Source of the DNA: Brotonthovivens ammoniilytica
GTDB lineage: Bacteria > Bacillota > Clostridia > Lachnospirales > Lachnospiraceae
Direction of reading: 5' to 3'
Assembly (NCBI RefSeq): GCF_025566885.1
Contig: NZ_JAOQJQ010000002.1
Span: 671,449-735,448, forward strand
Length of the DNA stretch: 64,000 nucleotides
Below are positions 24,382 to 32,618 of this stretch, piece by piece; the first letter of the stretch is position 1, and every line of letters starts with the position of its first letter. Position numbers and translations under genes: made by a program. The notes under the pieces are model-generated. The model saw nothing but the letters and a program-made list of their open reading frames with translations, was not told the DNA's origin and searched no databases.

Positions 24382-25290
24382 ATGGAACAGCAGATTTTTA
24401 CCAATGAACATATTTTATCCTGGCTTCAGTATTTTGCGAAACATACGGCTATTGACCTTGAAAAGGTGAAAATTCTTGATATTACCCGCAAGAATAAGAA
24501 TTTGATTCCAACGGTAGAGTCTCATAAAACAGTACTGGTATTTACAGAGGCCGGTGTGCCGGATATTTTTTACCGTATGTGGAATGCGGGGCTTGGTGAA
24601 TGTGAAGTCTGGTACAATGAAGGCTCAGAGCCGGAAGGGGAGATGAAGCATGATAAAGTATCCGATATGATTAATCACGGCATTAACGCCTCGGCGGGAA
24701 TGCTGATTATAAATCCCCAGGCCCGCAATACATATAAAATCGGTATGGACAATCATAATTTTACCCGTGGTTCCATCCAGTATGTGGGCAGTGAGATACG
24801 TGCTGTAATTTTAAATAAAATGCATGTAGGGCTTCAGGATGATATATGGGTCATTGGAGGAGAAAGTATTGCGATAGAAGCTGCTATTATTGCCAGTGAG
24901 GGCAGTATTGTTGCAGTGGAGTACCGCCAGGATGACCGCAACACACTGGAGGGGAATATAGAACATTTCGGGCTTCAGAATATTTCTATTGTAGATCATG
25001 TGGATGATGAGACTGTAAAAGGACATCCGGTGCCGTCTCTTGCATTTTTGGTGGCGTCAGCCAGTATGGAGCAGGAGATTGAGTGTCTGATGAGACTGAA
25101 TCCTCAAATTGAAATTGTGGTATATACTCTGGATTTTCAGGTTGCGGCAAATCTGTCGAAAATATTTGAAGGATATGGAATAAAAGATGTGGAGGTAATT
25201 CAGATCGCGGTCTCAAAACTGAACAGTAAAAATTCATTTGTTCATCAGCCTGCACCCTGGATTATTTCCGGGAAAGCCGTTGGGCATTAA
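24382..25290 (+). CDS. CbiE/CbiT-like precorrin methyltransferase-related protein, divergent
   Basis: The 302-residue protein has a second half resembling CbiT: DDIWVIGGESIAIEAAIIAS followed by GSIVAVEYRQDDRNTLEGNIEHFGL. In CbiT the same place reads as a glycine-rich SAM loop (IGxGTGSVSIEAA-like) and an acidic end of beta-2. Here the loop is one residue shorter and lacks the second and third glycines, so SAM binding is uncertain. The N-terminal part (FTEAGVPDIFYRMWNAGLG) recalls CbiE. No cobalamin genes adjoin it. ATG 24382 follows GGGAGG. Confidence 0.6.
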   Translation: MEQQIFTNEHILSWLQYFAKHTAIDLEKVKILDITRKNKNLIPTVESHKTVLVFTEAGVPDIFYRMWNAGLGECEVWYNEGSEPEGEMKHDKVSDMINHGINASAGMLIINPQARNTYKIGMDNHNFTRGSIQYVGSEIRAVILNKMHVGLQDDIWVIGGESIAIEAAIIASEGSIVAVEYRQDDRNTLEGNIEHFGLQNISIVDHVDDETVKGHPVPSLAFLVASASMEQEIECLMRLNPQIEIVVYTLDFQVAANLSKIFEGYGIKDVEVIQIAVSKLNSKNSFVHQPAPWIISGKAVGH

Positions 25291-25390
25291 GAAAGCTTCT
25301 GAATGAAAAGATTGTCATTATCGCTTTTTATTATGGATATGAAACGGAGAATAAAAAGACAGGTGATTTTAAACAGAGAGGAATAAAACA

Positions 25391-25429
25391 AAAAGGGGAC
25401 AACTGGTTTAGCGCCGGCTGTCCCTTTGC
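25391..25429 (-). terminator. Terminator shared by two convergent genes
   Basis: GGGGACA...TGTCCC (arms near 25396-25402 and 25420-25425), with an inner CTGG/CCGG, is flanked by AAAAA on the left and TTTGC on the right. On the minus strand it ends in CCCCTTTTTG, suiting the hemerythrin transcript. Confidence 0.7.
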
Positions 25430-25431
25430 AT

Positions 25432-25854
25432 TTATAGTCTGGAAGGATTATCTACAATAAAACGATACTCGGCTACAGAGCGGTCAAAGCCCTGGATATG
25501 AGTATACAGCCATTCGATTACTTTGTTGTTTAACTGTTCCACAAATGCAGGGGATGGACCTTCCTCTTCCTCCAGCATATGGAAAAGATCTGTAACTGTA
25601 TTTTTCAAAATTTCATGCTGCTTTTTGTGATCGGCAATGCCCGGATAGTTAATTTCCTCCTGGAGCTTTTCTTCTGCGGAAAAATGATAGTCCACATAAT
25701 CGCTTAAATAATTCAGCATTTTTACGGCAGCAAGCTTCTCACCGCTTGTTTCAATGCTTTTTAAAAGCTGGTTGATTTTATCAATCAGTTCTTTATGCTG
25801 GCTGTCAATCATTTCGTTGCCGGTAATGAGATTATCTGTAAATTCTGCTTTCAT
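25432..25854 (-). CDS. Bacteriohemerythrin
   Basis: The 140-residue four-helix protein has the di-iron ligand pattern: H in IDSQHKEL (residue 20), H and E in YHFSAEE (about 57-61), H in DHKKQHEI (about 76-80), and H and D in THIQGFD (about 118-124). Such proteins bind O2 or sense oxygen and iron, useful to an anaerobe. GGAGG lies upstream on the minus strand. It is divergent from the large oxidoreductase. Confidence 0.93.
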   Translation of the reverse strand: MKAEFTDNLITGNEMIDSQHKELIDKINQLLKSIETSGEKLAAVKMLNYLSDYVDYHFSAEEKLQEEINYPGIADHKKQHEILKNTVTDLFHMLEEEEGPSPAFVEQLNNKVIEWLYTHIQGFDRSVAEYRFIVDNPSRL

Positions 25855-26032
25855 TTTGATTCCTCCATTATTTTTATTTATCTAACTATAATAATATATT
25901 TTGGCAATAAATTCTATAGAAAATACACAGGAATGGCTGATATAATGAACCAGGAAGTGATATAAAAAGATTCAGATTCTCAAGGTATCTGGATTCTATA
26001 TTTAAAATATAAAATGGGAGGGTGGAAAAAAT

Positions 26033-28615
26033 ATGAAAGTATTGATTATTGGCGGGGTTGCGGCAGGTACCAAGGCAGCTGCAAAATTAAAACGAGTGAA
26101 TCGTGATGCGGATATTATGATTATCACAAAGGACAGTGAAATTTCGTATGCTGGCTGCGGTCTTCCTTATTACGTTGGCGGAGATATCAAGGAGAAAGAA
26201 CAGCTGATTGTAAATACGCCGGAGAAATTTGCAGCGCTGACAGGTGTGGCTGTCAGAACCGGTGTGGAGGCCGCAGCGCTGGATGGACAGGCAAAAAAAG
26301 TAACTGTGAGAAATCTTTCTGACAATCAGGAAGAAGTATTGGATTATGATATCTGTGTTATTTCTGTGGGGGCGTCGGCCGTGATTCCGAAGCTTTTGGG
26401 GGCAGGACTTCCGGGGGTATTTAAAATGCGTACGCCTAATGATGCGGTAACTATGCGGGCGTATATTAACGAGCAGCAGGTAAAACGCGCGGTAGTGGCC
26501 GGCGGCGGTTTTATCGGCCTGGAAATTGCTGAAAACCTTATGAAGCAGGGAATCAAGGTAACGGTTGTGGATCTGGCATCACAGATTCTTCCAAATGTAT
26601 TTGATCCGGAAATGGCGGCATATATAAAACGCCGTCTTCAGAAAATGGGGGTTCGCATTTTAACCAGCACAAAGCTGGAAGCTGTAGTGGGAACAGAGCG
26701 GGCAGAAGGAGTACAGACTGATAATGGAATAATCCCGGCGGATCTTGTTGTGATGTCTGTAGGTATCCGGCCAAATACAGGATTTTTAGCTGACAGCGGT
26801 ATTGAGATGGTAAAGGGAACCATTGTTGTGGACGAGCAGATGCGCACCAGCCTCAATGATGTTTATGCGGCGGGAGACTGTGTTATGGTAAGAAACAGAA
26901 TCACAGGAAAACCGCAATGGTCGGCTATGGGTTCCTCGGCGAATTATGAAGGAAGAACACTGGCGCAGATCATAGGAGGAAGTTCGAAAAGTTATCCCGG
27001 TGTTTTGGGAACCGGGGTGGTAAAGCTGCCAGACTTAAACTGCGGACGAACCGGACTGACGGAGATACAGGCAAAAGAACAGGGATATCAGGTGGAGACA
27101 GTTCTTGGAGTTACAGATGATAAGGCCCACTATTATCCGGATGCAGATGCTTTTGCTGTAAAAATGATAGCTGATCGAGATTCACATAAGCTTTTGGGGG
27201 TTCAGGTGATTGGAGCCGGAGCGGTGGATAAGATGACGGATATTGCAGCTGTGTCCATTGCTATGAATGCGAAGCTGGAAGATCTAGAGAACCTGGATCT
27301 GGCATATGCTCCGCCGTTTTCTACTGCTATTCATCCATTTGTGCAGACCGTATATATGCTTCTGAATAAATTGAATCAGGATATGGTAAGTATGACTCCG
27401 GCAGAATATGCCGCAGGCAGAGCGAAAGGCTATAAGATTGTAGATGTGAGTCCTGAACCGGGCATTCCCGGAGCACTTTATGTGGATTTAGCAAAAGTGA
27501 ACGGACCTGTGGAGGGGCTTGGAAAAGATGATAAGATACTTCTTGTCTGTCTGAAGGGAAAACGGAGTTATTTTCTGCAAAACCGTCTGAAACATTATGG
27601 TTACACTAATACAGTTGTGCTGGAAGGCGCGAGATTTTTTAATGAGGTAAAGGTGGAAGGCATTAAATTTACGGTATCACCTGAGGATATCACACGGGTA
27701 AAAGCCCTTGGATTTTTGCAGGACAAACAAACTGCCAATTGCTTTAATGGACGTGTTATTACAAGAAACGGAAAGATTACAGCAGAGGAAAGCAAGATTA
27801 TCGCAGAGGCGGCAGAACGTTTTGGAAGCGGTGAAATTGCAATGACCTCCAGACTGACCATTGAAATCCAGTCTGTTCCATATGAAAATATTGAGCCTTT
27901 GAGGGCATTTCTGGAAGATTCTGGGCTTGAGACCGGAGGGACTGGTTCAAAGGTGCGCCCGGTAGTTTCCTGTAAAGGAACAACCTGTCAGTATGGCCTG
28001 ATTGATACTTTTTCTCTGTCAGAAGAAATTCATGAACGTTTTTATCATGGATACAGTCAGGTGAAGCTGCCCCACAAATTTAAAATAGCAGTGGGCGGGT
28101 GTCCCAATAACTGCGTAAAACCTGATTTGAATGATCTTGGCATTATCGGTCAGCGTGTTCCGGCGGTAGATAAAGATAAGTGCAGAAACTGTGCAGTTTG
28201 TCATGTTGTGGAATCCTGTCCTATTAAGGTGGCGGAAATGTCAGAAGGGAAAATAGCTATCCAAACAGATCAGTGCAATCATTGCGGGCGCTGTCTTGAA
28301 AAATGTCCGTTTGATGCAGTTGCCATGGAGGAGAATGGTTATAAAATTTATATTGGCGGCCGCTGGGGCAAAAAGACGGCTCATGGCAGAACCCTTGATA
28401 AAATATTTACGGATCGTGAAGAGGTTATGGAGACAGTGGAAAAATGTATCCTGTTTTTCAGAGATCAGGGTATTACCGGTGAACGGTTTGCGGATACCAT
28501 TGCAAGGATTGGGTTTGAGAAAGCCCAGGAAATTATTTTATCAGATGAGCTCCTTTTGCACAAAGATGAAAATCTTGCCGCCCAAAAGCATTTAAAAGGA
28601 GGAGCAACCTGTTAG
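26033..28615 (+). CDS. Three-part fusion: CoA-disulfide reductase-like flavoprotein, rhodanese-like domain, siroheme/4Fe-4S reductase-like domain
   Basis: The 860-residue protein has three parts. Residues 1-450 form an FAD/NAD(P)H disulfide reductase (GGVAAGTKAAAKLKR FAD loop; active-site C42 in YAGCGLPYYVGG) like CoA-disulfide reductase. Residues about 455-550 are rhodanese-like with C505 in LVCLKGKRS. Residues about 590-860 resemble sulfite/nitrite reductase: CKGTTCQYG (C647, C652) and GGCPNNC (about 688-694) could hold siroheme and a cluster. CxxCxxCxxxxxCP and CxxCxxCxxxCP (about 718-760) fit two 4Fe-4S ferredoxin sites. A role in persulfide or sulfur-species reduction is inference. Confidence 0.88.
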   Translation: MKVLIIGGVAAGTKAAAKLKRVNRDADIMIITKDSEISYAGCGLPYYVGGDIKEKEQLIVNTPEKFAALTGVAVRTGVEAAALDGQAKKVTVRNLSDNQEEVLDYDICVISVGASAVIPKLLGAGLPGVFKMRTPNDAVTMRAYINEQQVKRAVVAGGGFIGLEIAENLMKQGIKVTVVDLASQILPNVFDPEMAAYIKRRLQKMGVRILTSTKLEAVVGTERAEGVQTDNGIIPADLVVMSVGIRPNTGFLADSGIEMVKGTIVVDEQMRTSLNDVYAAGDCVMVRNRITGKPQWSAMGSSANYEGRTLAQIIGGSSKSYPGVLGTGVVKLPDLNCGRTGLTEIQAKEQGYQVETVLGVTDDKAHYYPDADAFAVKMIADRDSHKLLGVQVIGAGAVDKMTDIAAVSIAMNAKLEDLENLDLAYAPPFSTAIHPFVQTVYMLLNKLNQDMVSMTPAEYAAGRAKGYKIVDVSPEPGIPGALYVDLAKVNGPVEGLGKDDKILLVCLKGKRSYFLQNRLKHYGYTNTVVLEGARFFNEVKVEGIKFTVSPEDITRVKALGFLQDKQTANCFNGRVITRNGKITAEESKIIAEAAERFGSGEIAMTSRLTIEIQSVPYENIEPLRAFLEDSGLETGGTGSKVRPVVSCKGTTCQYGLIDTFSLSEEIHERFYHGYSQVKLPHKFKIAVGGCPNNCVKPDLNDLGIIGQRVPAVDKDKCRNCAVCHVVESCPIKVAEMSEGKIAIQTDQCNHCGRCLEKCPFDAVAMEENGYKIYIGGRWGKKTAHGRTLDKIFTDREEVMETVEKCILFFRDQGITGERFADTIARIGFEKAQEIILSDELLLHKDENLAAQKHLKGGATC

Positions 28616-28656
28616 AAGAAATATCGTTGTTCTTAGATAAAAATATTGAATTACGG

Positions 28657-28703
28657 AAAAATCCGGAAGAAGTCCTGTTATCAAAGGATTCTTCCGGATT
28701 TTT
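28657..28703. terminator. Bidirectional terminator
   Basis: A perfect 15-bp stem (28657-28671 with 28689-28703) begins AAAAATCCGG and ends CCGGATTTTT, so it works on both strands. It separates the rightward fusion oxidoreductase from the leftward phosphohexomutase. Confidence 0.9.
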
Positions 28704-28757
28704 ACTGTATGAATTCAAAATATTTGATGCAGACGGCTGCTCTCATTTCAGCATAAC

Positions 28758-30299
28758 TTAAAGATTAGAAGTGTCAAGCTGATCTGCTCCTTCCAGTAAG
28801 CTTTCAGCAATGCCTGTAATCAGGTCAAGGTCCCGCTGTGTTTCTCCCTCAAGATTTAGTACCATAACCGGATCGTGGAGAGAGGCCCGCAGGAGCATCC
28901 ACCCTGTGCAGATATCAGAAAAACGGATTCGGATACCTTCAAAAGAAGGGGGAAGCGTATATCCGGCTTTCTGTGCGCGTTTTTTAAACGTTGACAGTAC
29001 GGTCTGTCCATATTCTTTAAAGTCATCGGCAAGAATTTTAAACCGGACTTCCCGGGCAGTATATTTCAGGGATAATTTTTCAATGAGACGGTTAATGGTA
29101 TGACCTTTTTTTGCTGCATTTGCCACGGCAATCACCAGTTTCACTGCCAGAAAGGCTCCGTCATCCAGATAATAGTTTTCCTTCAGACATCCATGGCCGG
29201 AGGTTTCCATAGCCAGTGGGCTGACAGTACCGTCAGCATTTAGTTCTTTACATTTGTTTATGACATTTTTATAACCGCGCATATAGCACAAATGCTTTAA
29301 TCCCAGTTCATTTTCCAGAAAGTCTGTAAGCCGGTCTGAGGTTACGGAATCTGTGATAATGGTACTTCCGGGATAGTCAGGGGCGAGGATGGCAGAAATC
29401 ATTGCAATAATAGAATCACGGTTGATGGGGGTGCCATCTGATAAAACTGCCGACATTCGGTCAACATCTGTGTCGAAAATTAATCCAAGGTCCGCATTGT
29501 TTTCTACAGTGGCATGACAAATAGCGGCCATGGCTTCTTTGTTTTCGGGGTTTGGCACATGATTTGGAAAGCTTCCGTCCGGGTTTAAAAATGCGCTTCC
29601 TGTTATATCAGCGCCCAGCGGCTCTAAAACCTGAGCGGCGAAAAAGCCTCCAGCTCCATTGCCGGCATCCACAACAATCTTAAGTCCTTTTAAGGGTTCT
29701 TCGTAATCAGGAGCATTGACTGCTTCGCAGATTTTCATACAGAGTTTGGCGCTGTACAGAGAGATAATATCAAACTCGCAGACCAGATTTGGGTTCTCTA
29801 TTTCTGTACGGTTGATTTCATCTGCTGTCACAGCCTTGGCACGGTCAGCTGCAATTTCCAGTATTCTGGTTATATCATCATGTTCGAGGCCTCCGTCCTG
29901 ATCAAAGAATTTAAAACCGTTTCGGTTAAAAGGAAGGTGGCTGGCGGTAATCATAACCGCTCCGTCATACCGGGTTTCCGGGTAAACGATGGACATAAAC
30001 ATAGCTGGTGTGGATGCCATACCGCAGTCTGAAACAAAGACTTTTTGGGATAACATGCCCTGAATCAGCTGCTTTTTCAGGGAGGGCCCGGTGATTCTAG
30101 AATCCGTTCCCACGCCAATAATACATTGTCCGGCATCTATTCCTTTCTTTTCCATAAGCCAGATGGCAAAAGCCTGACCGATGATATAGGCAGCTTCCTG
30201 TGTCAGGTTTACATGTTCGTCTGCAATTCCCTCACAGGCAATGCCGCGGATATCGCTTCCATTTTGTAATTTTAATAGTTCCTGTCTGGAAATAGACAT
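28758..30299 (-). CDS. Phosphomannomutase/phosphoglucomutase family enzyme
   Basis: The 513-residue alpha-D-phosphohexomutase has the phosphoserine loop TASHLPFNRNGFKFF (serine near residue 120), the metal loop DTDVDRM and a sugar-binding loop ETSGHG. The TASHLP spelling differs from the usual TASHNP but is seen in one branch of the family. It interconverts hexose-1- and hexose-6-phosphates for glycans or storage; the preferred sugar cannot be read from sequence. Confidence 0.9.
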   Translation of the reverse strand: MSISRQELLKLQNGSDIRGIACEGIADEHVNLTQEAAYIIGQAFAIWLMEKKGIDAGQCIIGVGTDSRITGPSLKKQLIQGMLSQKVFVSDCGMASTPAMFMSIVYPETRYDGAVMITASHLPFNRNGFKFFDQDGGLEHDDITRILEIAADRAKAVTADEINRTEIENPNLVCEFDIISLYSAKLCMKICEAVNAPDYEEPLKGLKIVVDAGNGAGGFFAAQVLEPLGADITGSAFLNPDGSFPNHVPNPENKEAMAAICHATVENNADLGLIFDTDVDRMSAVLSDGTPINRDSIIAMISAILAPDYPGSTIITDSVTSDRLTDFLENELGLKHLCYMRGYKNVINKCKELNADGTVSPLAMETSGHGCLKENYYLDDGAFLAVKLVIAVANAAKKGHTINRLIEKLSLKYTAREVRFKILADDFKEYGQTVLSTFKKRAQKAGYTLPPSFEGIRIRFSDICTGWMLLRASLHDPVMVLNLEGETQRDLDLITGIAESLLEGADQLDTSNL

Positions 30300-30435
30300 A
30301 GCAAAATCTCCTTTTTATAAGCATATTGAATCACATTCTGTGTATAGTCTAACATCTGCCGTGAAAGATTTCTATGCGAACACTGATTTTTATTACAATT
30401 TTTTCCTGATATTGGTTATATTGTTCTAAATCAAA

Positions 30436-30470
30436 ACAGAGTATGGTATACTGTCAGCAGAAAGACAGGA
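30436..30470 (+). promoter_or_regulatory. Extended -10 promoter and hairpin before the DsrE-like gene
   Basis: TGGTATACT (30444-30452) is an extended -10 element; the -35 (TTGTTC at 30421) is poorly spaced. CTGTC/GACAG (30451-30455 with 30464-30468) forms a small stem at the transcript start. It probably serves the DsrE-like gene. Confidence 0.45.
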
Positions 30471-30522
30471 GCTAAGATTTATTCAAAGCCCAGATCAGCA
30501 GTGCAAAAAGGAGGAGTGGAAG

Positions 30523-30864
30523 ATGAATCAGGATAAACTTTATATTTTATGGACAAACGCAGATCCTGTTACTGCAAAATTAATGGTAATGATGTATGCG
30601 AAAAATTCTCTGAAAAATGGCTGGTGGAAAGAAGTGACTGTTATTGTCTGGGGAGCTACAGTGAAGCTTCTGGCAGAGGATGAAGAGATCCGGGCTGAGT
30701 TTGAGGAATGCAGAAAGATGGGTGTAGAATTTGAAGGATGTATTGCCTGTGCTCAGGAATTAGACCTAGTTGAGGAAACAGAGGCCCTTGGCATAACACT
30801 TAGAAAATGGGGACCGCCTCTGACAGAAATTATTAAAAACGGAGAACATTTGATTACCATTTAA
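30523..30864 (+). CDS. DsrE/DsrF-like protein
   Basis: The 113-residue protein has the DsrE-like Rossmann pattern (LYILWTNADPVTAKLMVMMYAKNSL, then VTVIVWGATVKLLAED) and a cysteine pair in EGCIACAQEL (about residues 68-75). DsrE-like proteins carry or relay sulfur, or act as small regulators. AAAGGAGG lies upstream. The lar sulfur-transferase gene nearby is suggestive, but a functional link is inference. Confidence 0.75.
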   Translation: MNQDKLYILWTNADPVTAKLMVMMYAKNSLKNGWWKEVTVIVWGATVKLLAEDEEIRAEFEECRKMGVEFEGCIACAQELDLVEETEALGITLRKWGPPLTEIIKNGEHLITI

Positions 30865-30923
30865 AAGGATAGCAATATAGCAAGGGAACTATCATACAGA
30901 ATTAGTTAAAACGGGGTGACAGA

Positions 30924-31658
30924 ATGAAAAAGAAGATTGCGGTATTGATATGTGTTTTTATGTGTATAGGGCTGACGGGGTGTAATGACAGCGGAGAAGA
31001 TCATCATTCTCAGGCGGCACTGTCAGAAGAGGAGAAGGCTCGTTTAAGTGCTGAAGAAGAGAAGCGTCTGATAGAAGAGCAGCAGGCAGATGCGCAGAAG
31101 AAAATTCAGGCGGCAAAAGAAGAGCAGCAGGAAATTCAAGCGGCAGAAGAGGAAAAGAAAAAAGTGGTGACACAAGATCCTGAAGCATCTGGAGGGGACA
31201 GCACAGAAGGAATAGAGACTGACAGTTATGATACGCAGTCGGATGATGGGACAGCTGAAAATATATGCCCGGACTGTGGCTATGAACAGCTGAATATTTC
31301 CTGCGGATATTGCTTTGGAAGCGGGGATAACGGTACTTGTAAACGCTGTGGAGGAGATGGAATTATATGCAAAAATTGTTTCTATCCCCCAACTCAATCT
31401 TCGTCATCAAAGGATTCAGATGGCAGTTCATCAACCAGAACTTCTAAAAGCAAAATGTGCCACAGGTGTCATGGAAGCGGCTTGTACGGTGATTGTTTTA
31501 GCTGCAACGGAACAGGAACGCTGGGGCATTCGGAGTACTATGATGGAGGCTCGACAGGAAGTACATATTACACTAGAAGAGTCTGCCCGTCCTGTGTGGC
31601 GGGGCAGAGGCGCTGTAAGCTTTGTAAGGGTGACGGGTATATTGATGAAGGTGATTGA
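30924..31658 (+). CDS. Lipoprotein with DnaJ-type CXXCXGXG zinc motifs
   Basis: The 244-residue protein has a lipoprotein signal peptide (KKKIAVLICVFMCIGLTGC, lipobox LTGC, cysteine near 20). A glutamate/lysine/glutamine-rich coiled coil (about 35-75) follows. The C-terminus has four or more CXXCXGXG-like units (CGYCFGSG, CKRCGGDG, CHRCHGSG, CFSCNGTG, CKLCKGDG). These resemble the DnaJ zinc-finger region but no J domain is present. It would sit outside the membrane. The function is unknown; metal or client binding is inference. Confidence 0.8.
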   Translation: MKKKIAVLICVFMCIGLTGCNDSGEDHHSQAALSEEEKARLSAEEEKRLIEEQQADAQKKIQAAKEEQQEIQAAEEEKKKVVTQDPEASGGDSTEGIETDSYDTQSDDGTAENICPDCGYEQLNISCGYCFGSGDNGTCKRCGGDGIICKNCFYPPTQSSSSKDSDGSSSTRTSKSKMCHRCHGSGLYGDCFSCNGTGTLGHSEYYDGGSTGSTYYTRRVCPSCVAGQRRCKLCKGDGYIDEGD

Positions 31659-31720
31659 GAATGCCTGGATTTTTCCGTAAAATATAATAACGTGTTTAGG
31701 CCATATGCTGAGCTGAACAA

Positions 31721-31756
31721 AAAACAAATACCCCGTCCCGGGGTTTTTGTTTTTTT
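31721..31756 (+). terminator. Intrinsic terminator after the lipoprotein gene
   Basis: CCCCG-TCC-CGGGG (31731-31743) is followed by TTTTTGTTTTTTT, and its A-rich left flank (AAAAAACAAAT) extends the stem. The lar genes downstream therefore need their own promoter. Confidence 0.88.
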
Positions 31757-31849
31757 AGAAAGCTGATATAATATACACGAAAAGCACCATTTGTGAACAT
31801 CTGATTTTTGGGGTTTTAGTAAATGAAAGAGTATGAAAAGGAGAATCAA

Positions 31850-32617
31850 ATGGAACTGAAAAGTTTTTTTGAAGGCTGCCCCAGGGCGGCTGTAGCGGTA
31901 TCTGGTGGAACAGATTCGGCTTTTCTTTTATATATGGCGAAAAAATATGCGAAAGAGGTTTCTGCCTGGTATTTTATGACGCCGTTTCAAATGTTAAGTG
32001 AGAGCGAGGATACAAAAAAACTGTGCAGCCAGCTGGGAATCAGACTTCACATTATAAAAGAAAATATACTCCGGTATCCGGAGGTGGTAAGGAATGACCT
32101 GCAGAGGTGTTATTACTGTAAATATTATATGTTTAAACGTTTAAAACAGGAGGCATATGCCGCCGGATATGAGATTGTCCTGGAGGGAACCAATGCGTCG
32201 GATCAGCCAGAGGGAAGACCGGGGTACCGGGCATTGCAGGAGCTTGGAATTTTATCCCCGCTGCGAGAATGCGGACTGACCAAGGAAGAGATACGGAGAG
32301 AGTCAAAAAAACTGGGACTGTTTACTGCTGACAAGCCTTCAAATTCCTGTCTTGCTACAAGGGTTCCTGTGGAAATGGAGATTACATATCCTCTGCTTCA
32401 GAGAGTGGAGCAGTGTGAAAAGATTTTGGAACAGTTCGGATTTTTCGATCTGCGTGTCCGGATTGTGGAGGCTGCAGATGGACTTGCGGCTAAAATCCAG
32501 ATACGGCAGGAACAGATGGAAGAAATGTTTCGGTATTATGATAAAATTACAGAACAGTTTTCCATGTATTTTCAGGAAGTATGGCTGGATTTAAAGCCCA
32601 GGAAGGAGAGCGATTGA
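31850..32617 (+). CDS. larE: ATP-dependent sacrificial sulfur transferase LarE (4Fe-4S type)
   Basis: The 255-residue PP-loop protein (SGGTDS at 18-23) activates and thiolates the two carboxylates of the nickel-pincer nucleotide precursor. C167 (SNSCLATR) matches the sacrificial cysteine of Lactobacillus LarE. C87 and C90 (RCYYCK) supply two more, the three-cysteine pattern of LarE enzymes that use a 4Fe-4S cluster. The start at 31850 follows AAAAGGAG; an ATG at 31823 lacks a good site. larC starts 1 nt after the stop. Confidence 0.92.
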   Translation: MELKSFFEGCPRAAVAVSGGTDSAFLLYMAKKYAKEVSAWYFMTPFQMLSESEDTKKLCSQLGIRLHIIKENILRYPEVVRNDLQRCYYCKYYMFKRLKQEAYAAGYEIVLEGTNASDQPEGRPGYRALQELGILSPLRECGLTKEEIRRESKKLGLFTADKPSNSCLATRVPVEMEITYPLLQRVEQCEKILEQFGFFDLRVRIVEAADGLAAKIQIRQEQMEEMFRYYDKITEQFSMYFQEVWLDLKPRKESD

Positions 32618-32618
32618 A

